Positions 50,901 through 57,993 of a DNA stretch of 64,000 nt are shown here, piece after piece. This stretch comes from Elusimicrobiota bacterium (GTDB lineage Bacteria; Elusimicrobiota; Elusimicrobia; UBA1565; UBA9628): positions 1-64,000 of the forward strand of contig JACPOW010000035.1 of NCBI GenBank assembly GCA_016191335.1, in the 5' to 3' direction. Position numbers and translations under genes: made by a program. Each line of letters opens with the position of its first letter. The first letter of the stretch is position 1. The notes under the pieces are model-generated. The model did not search any database, had not been told where the DNA came from, and saw only the letters and a program-made list of their open reading frames with translations.

Positions 50901-53900
50901 TGAACTGCGAGTTGGAGGCGTCGCGGAAGCCGTAGTCGCCGATGTTCCCGAACAGGCCGAGGTTGTAGCCCCGCGCCGTGTGCACCGCCGTCTCGGCGAC
51001 CGCCAGGGAGATCGGGGTGGTGCCGAAGCGCGTGACGTTGCCGAAGTCGTCGAGGCGCTGGATCACGTAGATGCCGCCGGCGCCCGAGACCTCGTTGATG
51101 CCGACGGTCACGGCGGTCGGCGTGGTGACGAAGACGATCTGGCTGGCCGGCCCGCCCACGCTCACGATCGCGCCCGAGATATCCTTCTGCGCGGCGATGA
51201 AGCCGGCCAGGTTGGAGGGCGCGGTCATCGTGCCGATCCAGATGCGCGCCGAGTCGCCCGCGTTCGAGGAGACGAAGTAGCGGATCGCGGTGCTGATGCC
51301 GACCTGGCCGAGCGAGTCGCTGACGACCGTCGTCGAGTAGCCCACGTCCACGCCGCCGACGGAGAGGCGGCCGGAGGCGCCGACGGTCGAGACGACCTCG
51401 ACGTAGACGGTCTGGGTCGAGGTGATCGGGTTGTCGAAGGCGTCGGTCAGCTGGCCGGTGATGGCGAGCGAGCCGGGCGCGCTCGGCACCAAGGTCCCGA
51501 CGTCCTGCTGCACGTCGGCCGTCGGCGTGACCTTGATCGAGTCGGGGGCGGCCGGCGAGACGGTGATGAGCGGCCGGACCGAGTCCCCGCCCATCTCGCT
51601 GGTCAGCGCCGCGTTCAGCGTCTCATGCGCCTCGACCCAGCGCACGCCCGCCTTCTTGAGCGCGAGGAAGCCGGGGAGGGACTTGGAGCCGAGGTCGGTC
51701 GTAGAGGAGAACAGCACGCTCGACGGCGAGAAGATCGGGTCCTGGTTGCCGCCGAAGACCTCGCCCTTGAAGGTGACGTTGGCGCGGTAGGCGTTCGGGC
51801 CCGTGGACAGGACGTTGTCGTACTGGTCGTGGGCGCTCAGCACGCCGCTGAAGGTCACGCCGGCGACGGCGGTCGTCGGCAGGCCCGACCAGACGAGATG
51901 GTTGATCGGGCCGGGCTGGACCGCGAAGGCCGCCGAGGGGCGCGAGGAGAAGAACACCGCCGAGGCCGCCGTCGTCGACGCGACGACGGTGTAGCCCGTC
52001 GCGGCGGTCAGCGGCGAGAAGTTGAACTGGCGGTTGCCCAGGATCAGGGCGGCCGCCGGCGGCACGCCCGCGGCCGTGTCGTACGGGAAAGAGAGTCGAA
52101 CCGTAGGCATCACGGCCGGCGGGTTGGTGTCCTGGGACGGGCCGGCGGCGATGTCGCTGACCGGGTTGTAGAACTGGTCGACCAGCCAGACGTCGGCGGT
52201 CATGGCCGGCGAGGTCACGACGTACTGGTTCGGCGTGCCGTCCTTGCCGGCCAGGCCCTCGGCGGGCAGGAGCGTGCGGCAGACGACGCCGGGCAGGTAG
52301 TCGCACTTGCCGGGCTTCTGCGTCTCGCCGGGCAAGGTCACCTGTAGGCCGATCGCGGTCGAGGCGAAGACGCGGAAGGGGATGGACGCCGCCGCGGGCG
52401 CCTGCGCGAGGCAGATGTTCGAGGGGCCGTTGCCGGTGCAGACCCGGTCGGGGACGGTGTCCTGCGGCGCGACGAGGACGGTGGCACCCGCGGTCTTCGT
52501 CACGAAATTCAAGGCGACCGGCAAGGTGCCGCCGATCAAGGCCGAGGTGGACGGGTCGATGTCGTACGGGTCGTTGGTATTAAGGTAGACGAGCGGCCGC
52601 GCGCCGGCCGGAGAGAGGTTCATGTAGCGGTCAACGAGGTTGACCGTGCCGGACAGCGGCGTGCCCGCCGTCGGCGTCGAGATCACGCCCGCGGCGCCGC
52701 CGTTGGGGTAGTTGCCCGAGCCGGGGACCGCGGTCTGTCCGGCCAGGAGCAGCTGCAGGCCGATCGGCGCGGCGGGCAGCACGGTGAAGGTCGAGGACTG
52801 GGGGTCGCTCGACAGGCCCGAGGCGCCGAAGTCCAGCGCGGAGACATAGTGTCCCGTCGCCGCGCGGCGCAGGCTCACCGTCATCGGCGCGGTGAAGCCC
52901 GCGCCGACGTTGATGGCCGCGGTGGACACCGCGGGCGCGTACGGATCGGTCGGGAAGGTCAGCTGCACGTCGGCCGGACGGCCCGGGACGAGGTTGAAGA
53001 AGCCGTCCACCACGCCGACCTGGACGTCGAAGCCCGTGCCCGCCGTCTGCGCGATCGGCGTCCCCCCCTTGCCGGTCGGGGAGCCCTGGCTGAACGTCTC
53101 GCCGGGAAGGACGGCGACGAGGCGCGAGGGCGTGCCGGCCAGGACCGTGATCGCCGTCGAGCTGTCCTTGGACACGGTCGGCAGCGACAGGTCGTCGACC
53201 ATCTCGGCGCGCAGGATGGTGGAGCCCGCGCGCTTGAGCGTCACGGTGTACGTCGCCGAGGTGGTGACCACCTGGGTCGTCGGCACGATCACCGCGAACG
53301 GGTCGTCGGCGACGAGGCGGATTTGCTGGGTGACGCCGGGGGTCAGGTTCCAGAAGGCGTCCGCGATGTCCACCGTCGCGCTGAACGCGAAGCCGGCCTG
53401 GGCGGTGTGGACCGGGCCCGAGCGGCCGTTCGTCGTCGAGCCCGGCACGCGCGACTCGGCGGGCGTCAGCACGCGCAGGCGGGTCGGGTTGTTGGCGAGC
53501 AGGTCGAAGCCGGCCGAGACGCCGTTCGTGGGCAGAGAGTCCGTGCCGCCGCCGCCGTCCGTCGCGGTGAGCACGCGTGTGCCGGCCGTGCGCAGGAGTA
53601 TGCTTGGCACGCTCGCCGCGCCCGAGTTCATTGCGAAGGAGCCGACGGCCGACGCGAACGGGTCGTCGGCGGTGACGATGATGGTGGGCTTGGTGACCGT
53701 GCTCACCACGTTGTAGCGCGAGTCCGTCGCGTACACGGTCGCGGGGAAGAACACGCCGGCCGTGGACTGCGTGGGCACGCCCGTCACGCCGAAGGGCGCG
53801 ACGGTCTTGCCCGGGACCAAGGTCTGCCCGGTGAGGGCGATGATCATGCGGTTGGGCGTGCCCGGGACGACCGTGATGGTGGACACGGTCTGGCCGGTCA

Positions 53901-56900
53901 GGGCGGGCGCGATCACGTCGTTGTCCACGCCGGAGACGACGAGGTTGCCGGTGGCCGCGCTGGGCAGGAACCCGGCGAAGATGGTCTGGCCGAGGGCCAA
54001 CGACTGCGGCGTGGGGACCACGGCGTACGGGTCGTTGGCGGAGAGGCGGACCGAGCGTCCGTCGTTGGCGCGGTTGTTGTAGAGGTCGACCGCGCGCAGG
54101 GTCACGTTATAGGAGTTGCCGGCGATGAGGCCGGAGGCGCCGCCCGTCTTGCCGGTCACCGTGCCTTCGGCGTAGGTCTCGCCCGGCATCTGGACGAGCA
54201 GCGACTCAGGCTGGTTCGCGTCCACGGTGATGCCCGTGACCGTATCGGTGCTGTAATAGGTCCCCGTCAGGTTCGTGTCGATGATCCGCAGCTGGAAGCC
54301 GGCGTTGCGCGTGACCGGGATGAAGGAGAAGGTGGTCGTGCCCGCGTTGAGCGTGCGCTGGAACGGGTTCGGGGACAGGCCGCGCCCCTGAATGTTCGCG
54401 TCGTTCAGGAAGTCGAGCTGGGACAGGGGCATCGTGACGCTGGCGGTCTGCGTCATGAAAGGCGTCGTGGCGCGCACGACGTTGTAGTAGTTGTCGACGA
54501 GGTTGATGGTGATCGTCGTGGTCACGCCAGCCGTCAGGAGGGCCGGAACGGCGGTCAGCCGACCGCCCGTCGTCGGGTTCGCGGTATAGGGCGGCTTGCC
54601 GGGACCGGCGGACTGGCCCTCGACGAGCATCTGAAGCTTGGCCGGAGGCGCCCACCAGACCTTCAACGGCGACGGCGTGTAGTACACGGAGGTCGCGCCC
54701 GGCAGGGACGCGGACTGGACGGTGAAGCTCTGCGTCCCGGCGACGACCGGGGCGAAGACGAAGGTGGTGGCGCCGGACTGCAAGGTCTGGCTCTGCGAGC
54801 CGGTGAAGGAGTCGGTCCAGACGCGCGCCGTCACCGGGATGGCGATCGTCGCGTCTCCGTTGTAGAAGGGGTCCACCGCGTACACGCGCAGGGAGATGGT
54901 CGAGCCGGCCTGGACCTGGTCCGTCGCCCCGTAGTCCTTGCCGAACGGCGCCACGGAGAATTTGCCCTGCACCCGGATCTCGTTCGGGAAAAGCGCCAGC
55001 AGGCGGTCCGCCGCGCCGCCCACGACGACGACCGGCGTCGCCGGGTTGGCCGCGTTGGGGGTCACGCCCGAGCCCGTGGAGGTGACCACGTGGCCGACGG
55101 GGTCGGCCGTCACGAACACGCGGCTGAAGCTGACCGAGCCGGGCACGACGAGGTACTGGTCGGCGCTCACCGCAGAGTTGTTGACGTCGCCGTCCGTCAC
55201 GTAGACGACGGTCGTGGAGTCGGAGTCCAGGTTGTAGAAGTCGTCCGTGATCTGGGCGCAGTAGGTCACGGTCTGGCCGGCCGTGCGCGTGCGCGGCGCG
55301 CCGGAGCGGCCCTCGGAGCCGGGCGTGACCACGCCGGGCGCCGGCTGCTGGCCGAGCGGGTCGCAGTCCGCGATCATCTGCACGCGCGTGCCGACCTTGC
55401 GCAGGGCGGTCAGGTTCGCGACGCCGAACAGCGCCGAGTTGTCGGTCTGCTCGACGCGCAGCAGGCGCGGGCCGGCCTTGCGCATGCGGATGGTGAAGCT
55501 GCGCGAGCCGTTGTCGCCGCCGGTGCCCGTCGTGAAGGTGTAGTTCGCCGGCAGGCCGTGCAGGTCGTCCTGCGGGTCCGCCGTGTCCGGCGTCTCGGGG
55601 CCCGCCGCGCCGTCGAGCAGGAACTTCACCGTGCCGCTGTAGCTCGACGCGACGCCTCCCGTGCCGTTGGGACCGTCGCGGGCGGTCACAGTGACCGTCA
55701 CGTCGTTGCCCACCGTGCTCGGGTTGGAGGAGACGGTCACCGAGAAGCTCTGAGCGACGCCCGAGATGAAGAACCGCGGGCCGCTCTGGATCACGCTCTG
55801 CACGTTGCCGGCGTTGTCCTTCGCCCGGATCCAGGAGACGTAGGGGTCGCCGCGCACCCAACAGGGGTCGGTCGGGACCAACCGCGGGCAGGTCAGTCCG
55901 TCGTACTGCCAATTGCCGAACGCGTCGGTGAAAGTCGCGGGGACGTAGATCGGGCCGCCGGCGGCGGCCACCGTCACCCAGGTCGAGCCGTTCCAGAAGT
56001 AGCCGGTGCCGTCGTAGCCTCCGAACGCCACGGGGCCGCCGCCGATGAGCGGCGCGGTGTCGCGGAACACGACGACGTCCACCGCGCCCTGGTGCCAGCC
56101 GAGCGAGGGCACCACTCCCGCGCCGCCGCCGGAGATGCCGGAGGTGAAGTTCGGGTCGCTGGAGCCGCCGATGAGGATCTTCGTGTCTTCGTAGGTCGTC
56201 AGGTTCGAGGGGTTGGTGACGTTCGAGTCCGGGGTGTCGAGGTCGAACAGGAACCGCGAGGAGCCGATCGTGGACTGGACGTTGCCGACGTTGTCCGTCG
56301 CCGACGACTTCACGAGGTAGTGACGCTGGGTCGTGAACGACAGCGAGCCGTTGGTGAAGGTCCATGAAGAAGCGAAAAGATTGGCCGGGAGGATCGGCAG
56401 CCAGACCTCGGGGACCGAGGTGAAGGTGGTGCCGTTGAAGTAGCGCGTCGTCGCCTCGTCGAGGATCGAGAGCGCGACCGACGCGACGGTGCCGACGTCG
56501 TCGGACGAGGTGCCCGACAAGGTGACGAGCGAGCGGTAGGCCGCGTTGTTGACCGGCGCGACCGGCGCCGAGACGGGCGGCACGTTGTCGAAGCGGAAGG
56601 TCCGGGTCGAGTAGACGACCTGGCTGTTCCCGGCCGCGTCGAGCGCCGCGGTGATGATGTTGAAGAGCTTGCCGTTGCCGCCGTCGTGCGTGCCCTCCTT
56701 CCAGGCGTAGTTCAGCGAGCCCGGGTTGTTGAAGTCCGGGTTCTGAGTGGAGTTGTACGCCCACGGGTTGATCGTGGCCGCGGGGCCGGCTGAGCCGCCG
56801 ATGGACGCGAAGCCGGGGTCCCCGGGCGCCCAGTGCGGGACCGCCGGGCTCCAGTAGTAGGTCGTGGGTCCCGTGACGTACCACATCTTGATGCCCACGT

Positions 56901-57993
56901 CGGTGATCGGCGAGGTGTTGTCCGTCGAGGTCCCGCCGATGACCGCCATCGTCGAGTAGGTCACGCCGTCGTTCGGCGGGTACAGGACGTAGGAGCCGGG
57001 ACGCGTCGCGTCGAAGCTGAAGGTCGAGGAGGCGGTGGTGTAGTTGCCGGCGGCGTCGAGGGCCTGGGTCTCGACGCGCAAGCCGTTGTTGCGGTCCGGC
57101 CAGGCCACGGCCGACGCGTCGTAGCGCCAGGTGAAGACGCCCGACACCGGGGTCGAGTCGATGGCCGTGTTCCAGATGTCCGGGAAGCCCGGGCAGCCTG
57201 AGTCGACCCAATCCGGCAGGGTGAAGGACCCACAAGTGCCTGTCCCGCCCTTCCAATATTTATTGAGCGGGATGTCGTAGATGCGCACGCGCGGGAAGGT
57301 CACGTTGAACGCGCCGGGCGCCTGGTCCTCGGCGGTGCCGCTGATGGTCGGCAAGGTCTTGTAGCGCGAGCCGTTGAGCGGCAGGACGTTGGCGACCGCC
57401 GGCGAGGACACGTCGAAGCGGAAGATGTTCGCGGTGGTCGCGGTCTGGGTGTTCGCCGCGAGGTCGAAGGCGCGCGCCGAGATCTCGTACGACTTGCCGT
57501 CCTCGAGGCCGCCGGGCAGGTTGCTCGCCGGAGGCAGCTGGGTGTTCTTCGTCCACGGAGAGCCCGCGACCGGGGTCAGCCACGAGGCCTCGACGGCGCA
57601 GTTGGTGCCCCACGCGGCGCCGCTCCAGCAGTCGCCGGCGACGGTGCGCTTGATCTGGATCTGGCTGCCGCCGACGCCCGAGGCCGAGGCGCCGGGATCG
57701 CTCGCGACGCCGGTCACGGTCGGCAAGGTCTTGCCGTACGAATTGTTGGCCGGGAGCACGGCGGTCGCCACGGGCTTGGTCGTGTCCCACTTGACCGTGC
57801 TGGCGGGCGCGATCTGCTCGAGGCCGGCGTTGTTGATGGCCTTGACGATGAGGTTGTAGTTGCGGCCCGACGAGGCGGCGGGCGTCGGCGGCGTCGCGGT
57901 GAAGGTGTAGCTCGGCGCCGAGCCCGAGAGCGGCGCGTCGAACCACTTCGGCGTCACGGAGGAGAAGGTCGACGAGCCGCCGTCGTAGTACAT
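41959..57993 (-). CDS. Giant Ig-like repeat surface protein, C-terminal part after frameshift
   Basis: 5344 residues in this frame, which continues the same protein as the upstream part at 57954-64000. Order: Ig-like repeats with xFDxTxP and GTxxD motifs (to about 740); filamin/Big-1-like repeats (about 745-2900) with lines like LLPGETFSQGSPTGKGGTP and SNDPYAV-type strands; about ten modules (about 3000-4700) opening with QGDANV or QNDKNV and holding DxNxDG calcium-type loops (DANANGRFDPP, DRNGDGLLQTS); two further DxNxDG loops near 4830 (DVNGDGSPDN, DINKDGIVD); a fibronectin-III-like part; and a FlgD-type Ig domain in the last 100 residues (SNFPNPFDSRKGGDLG, GYVARIKVKAPGG). It is extracellular or surface-bound by inference. 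The ATG at 57993 is only the first in frame; homology runs to about 58110. Confidence 0.8.
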   Translation of the reverse strand: MYYDGGSSTFSSVTPKWFDAPLSGSAPSYTFTATPPTPAASSGRNYNLIVKAINNAGLEQIAPASTVKWDTTKPVATAVLPANNSYGKTLPTVTGVASDPGASASGVGGSQIQIKRTVAGDCWSGAAWGTNCAVEASWLTPVAGSPWTKNTQLPPASNLPGGLEDGKSYEISARAFDLAANTQTATTANIFRFDVSSPAVANVLPLNGSRYKTLPTISGTAEDQAPGAFNVTFPRVRIYDIPLNKYWKGGTGTCGSFTLPDWVDSGCPGFPDIWNTAIDSTPVSGVFTWRYDASAVAWPDRNNGLRVETQALDAAGNYTTASSTFSFDATRPGSYVLYPPNDGVTYSTMAVIGGTSTDNTSPITDVGIKMWYVTGPTTYYWSPAVPHWAPGDPGFASIGGSAGPAATINPWAYNSTQNPDFNNPGSLNYAWKEGTHDGGNGKLFNIITAALDAAGNSQVVYSTRTFRFDNVPPVSAPVAPVNNAAYRSLVTLSGTSSDDVGTVASVALSILDEATTRYFNGTTFTSVPEVWLPILPANLFASSWTFTNGSLSFTTQRHYLVKSSATDNVGNVQSTIGSSRFLFDLDTPDSNVTNPSNLTTYEDTKILIGGSSDPNFTSGISGGGAGVVPSLGWHQGAVDVVVFRDTAPLIGGGPVAFGGYDGTGYFWNGSTWVTVAAAGGPIYVPATFTDAFGNWQYDGLTCPRLVPTDPCWVRGDPYVSWIRAKDNAGNVQSVIQSGPRFFISGVAQSFSVTVSSNPSTVGNDVTVTVTARDGPNGTGGVASSYSGTVKFLLDGAAGPETPDTADPQDDLHGLPANYTFTTGTGGDNGSRSFTIRMRKAGPRLLRVEQTDNSALFGVANLTALRKVGTRVQMIADCDPLGQQPAPGVVTPGSEGRSGAPRTRTAGQTVTYCAQITDDFYNLDSDSTTVVYVTDGDVNNSAVSADQYLVVPGSVSFSRVFVTADPVGHVVTSTGSGVTPNAANPATPVVVVGGAADRLLALFPNEIRVQGKFSVAPFGKDYGATDQVQAGSTISLRVYAVDPFYNGDATIAIPVTARVWTDSFTGSQSQTLQSGATTFVFAPVVAGTQSFTVQSASLPGATSVYYTPSPLKVWWAPPAKLQMLVEGQSAGPGKPPYTANPTTGGRLTAVPALLTAGVTTTITINLVDNYYNVVRATTPFMTQTASVTMPLSQLDFLNDANIQGRGLSPNPFQRTLNAGTTTFSFIPVTRNAGFQLRIIDTNLTGTYYSTDTVTGITVDANQPESLLVQMPGETYAEGTVTGKTGGASGLIAGNSYNVTLRAVDLYNNRANDGRSVRLSANDPYAVVPTPQSLALGQTIFAGFLPSAATGNLVVSGVDNDVIAPALTGQTVSTITVVPGTPNRMIIALTGQTLVPGKTVAPFGVTGVPTQSTAGVFFPATVYATDSRYNVVSTVTKPTIIVTADDPFASAVGSFAMNSGAASVPSILLRTAGTRVLTATDGGGGTDSLPTNGVSAGFDLLANNPTRLRVLTPAESRVPGSTTNGRSGPVHTAQAGFAFSATVDIADAFWNLTPGVTQQIRLVADDPFAVIVPTTQVVTTSATYTVTLKRAGSTILRAEMVDDLSLPTVSKDSSTAITVLAGTPSRLVAVLPGETFSQGSPTGKGGTPIAQTAGTGFDVQVGVVDGFFNLVPGRPADVQLTFPTDPYAPAVSTAAINVGAGFTAPMTVSLRRAATGHYVSALDFGASGLSSDPQSSTFTVLPAAPIGLQLLLAGQTAVPGSGNYPNGGAAGVISTPTAGTPLSGTVNLVDRYMNLSPAGARPLVYLNTNDPYDIDPSTSALIGGTLPVALNFVTKTAGATVLVAPQDTVPDRVCTGNGPSNICLAQAPAAASIPFRVFASTAIGLQVTLPGETQKPGKCDYLPGVVCRTLLPAEGLAGKDGTPNQYVVTSPAMTADVWLVDQFYNPVSDIAAGPSQDTNPPAVMPTVRLSFPYDTAAGVPPAAALILGNRQFNFSPLTAATGYTVVASTTAASAVFFSSRPSAAFAVQPGPINHLVWSGLPTTAVAGVTFSGVLSAHDQYDNVLSTGPNAYRANVTFKGEVFGGNQDPIFSPSSVLFSSTTDLGSKSLPGFLALKKAGVRWVEAHETLNAALTSEMGGDSVRPLITVSPAAPDSIKVTPTADVQQDVGTLVPSAPGSLAITGQLTDAFDNPITSTQTVYVEVVSTVGASGRLSVGGVDVGYSTTVVSDSLGQVGISTAIRYFVSSNAGDSARIWIGTMTAPSNLAGFIAAQKDISGAIVSVGGPASQIVFVTTPTAVTVGINEVSGAGGIYVIQRLDDFGNVTRFGTTPISLAVAETAVHTARGYNLGLFGNIGDYGFRDASNSQFITGFSIDPGFTGAETSFRYHDRMSSYSGPSPSSNTAEGGRPGLWSIQIKVGVAVKATHPLRTDPDVIKTVAFGNPVRNLVAGRVVDFSNNPGIFRPQLQDIFSNPAVTTAPVVVTLSTGSRRASYYNDYVGFSRSSDAFAGSRVAAPSFLVSTQTVDIPIGSYSATFYYLDTTASNGYALPGSPTISLTSPGLFSSAQEVSVSPDGIDGLAISTGAGQALLAGATSQIFTLEASDYYGNPSPVRPGQDLGLGYVQVRLESDSLGQIAFSTPTPGNFISTSAVAYILVNQSATSFYLIDTLLTTGSTAEITATGITYPTWNVARASYTVLPGQPAQIGWYNPPRRLVAGTTVQYVLGVPTNTVIAAELRDKFGNVTTSTATFTMRYTSPGLTTYGGVDPTAVIIATAPTGWRNLNALSLDVPIPGGAALSQAPMYAWDTIAGGTTIQAQALLGGNDVFTPITQVQTITPGPAAYMTLHHPYTPLAPLPVTNPGTIVVKARDKFGNVAAGDPQNGNYYTGIVSFMSSGSTTTVTLRDPIANATYHIFTPAEQGVFANLSVTDIIQEVLKVRTSDQYNPAIYGITADGARTGLPSNVALRSDGDVELVGIVVTPKDLAPESTPPPNGPIPGDKIAAGVTKKTLNQGDGNVPGESPDPIPMMRLSMQVAATQASALASSLSSMRVQSRAEGNFDNLKVTELGLWFDANANGRFDPPPAGDIMLGTGAYDGSGTWYFGSATFGQTALEIVDPVNTVINNTNRNFFLTVRLSTTGYAPNELPASFGLQLQDPSNITLATGLQVRIAADNFAIRTATSSVERQPARINVQATDINAWWQPPSLTLSSYSYINQGMTNVGVARLDLWTDAFSGVISKITLSHQGGGLDQHISKVRLYLDTQPNQITTPGNGTFEFSIDKQVAEATFPSGETGQVSLTINDPTGMNGTILTSTKTYFVAFDIAASAAEGQRHGVKITNSQIVPLSGNGVINTSFAQFTSTDVPVIATPDQVVLTDWNRQGVVGSTQTDSIPSRISQNDRNQPVAKLTLRVNSGAAEWTGLKLDRWLPSGINNGAVSSNKATDVTNIRVWLDRNGDGLLQTSTDTQVSPQNSTLHVFPTAIISTPVAPGDTMIYVDQIGLMFPADNPFPNDQVSRLVLNDGQTDEGLKEVVLCTGLDQTNGIYTNCARGQEGTTAQAYSTGTILSGPARIPIQALVGGGGQVVETVKLDYFVTYDLHPLATVSTQANIGLAIPNTSYIQIKDPKTISGLNVALPSLGGRSASFISQVTEYADFVKVTSSDTFDGAIGPFAQQKSTVAVASILVQADVADAPWRWLLVYATGTATSGGAVATDVDSTQLWYDANNDGLFNPPSGDILVGSGTFGNYQGLPLVSQIVLSPVRKIITAALAAQPQRYFVAYHISETALPTDPLTQKPRSLGVTILPSSLPTNDPVNDNVFQNALALPNRYDPSSPLPFYSKARDIVAAPQTMYVRATPYFSTSSGTFPAPLLTTPILALPAGTIESSWILTSTMGLPSPAPGTTAYALVDGEIIGYTAFNAAVPAILNVERGALNTLPSAHSTGAVISPTINQGDANVAAVRLDVWTQAFQVQLSEIRFNRSLPTGLNGDDPDLSAVRVYKSIDGIFKRDPVTGINAGDIPLCEARFGTPPDTSGRATIPINDPNIGSPGYMIVTSTPTTLYVAFDVSPSAKFSHPTLTPPNEVVGVSVSDPARFKLTPTLAGHNTVFVGTAPIASPTFVIGPTVNQVTATFDQISGNTAKQNDKNVAMLRINMKTDRNTALVQKLRFTRTGTPGSLDSDVTILKVWADSNGNAVFDPADSTVTALGDRPYLLSFGNETFSSGTVTITLRTPIVVSTTPADYFLTYDISQFAAEGNGLGVAMLAPSYFTVQVPNTVLLPQTSFTSNPLLQVTKVTSRVILGVSDIAAGIRGVTQAQSNVSLLRFSMATDIALAPWRALRLERGGGSQDTSKPLGRNTDVKFVRLFKDINQDDTLDVNDVNISEANTTLAVAVSSTTNPPFDLVVASTKGFPLDSSNQMIGGRLWVNSAELMTYSGPGCQTAFTPGIDNITGKPCVTVTSRGDNLGLGPTPRLNLTVGTAVKKVDVFDQNADANVQTLVTLNGDQYVGPTAQAFFVAYDIGDSAIQNDLVNVTIRDPSWIGLPRGDNADVLMLTGITRTNPLGTGSTSYPYVGGNVPISPITLAVDGFSLAPAGAGQGDANVPVAQLNLQTSSDFVNIAAIRIKQTGTILTSTTAMTGDGTVSRIKAWLDNGDRVFTPATDALMGELVASSTGAFSNGIALVPLTVNSIPYLRVTTKTAVMFFTADVGFIDRSGASTLNQTAGFQLANFTDLIDPGGAPLTAAPDPLRRPPLSSKEFLVAMLTVPGVSVSSAVPPIIMTRAGTGVPGAAVGYPAYALVDQTNCNNGKDPVNPRNNICYDSNANPLPNQAKWICQNGLPWPANCGGSPPLIDVNGDGSPDNFKVGESSRPTSVSLLGDGNATTDLTGTGILDVDINKDGIVDLVIFSAGSNKPSFRIGLDIADQGNLAKTAPDPGQGLSPSAWAKSAGSLSFNLPVTGTSGYYQVAVGAYYDDPIGITHKWSSVTAVNVAGLSVASYGVMAGSEPITSATLTNLVLEIPNVTRLTQTLTQETTFFTVVSNTGLLGKTDGSGLVYIGSEIMRVKRGPTSNTFEVIYQDGDPPPYTGRGLRGSAPIIHTSGELVSDAGAILFAQFVSAQGSVSPPQPMWVYRVDPSAPTTPGSAVPLEQGKPTFAVKWTPSQQFVSGVAAYEVQERGGDPKNLSETVIWRTINVVPSRLTTYNVGDPSFPGEGPRKPGQFFSYRVRAISGAGVASNWSPLAASAGTGITSEIVTGVSNFPNPFDSRKGGDLGITKITYILNGDSDVTISIYDALGYLVKTISSPPGTEGGKLGQNFVPWNGRNDAGVAVSKGGYVARIKVKAPGGSATVIRKIGVIH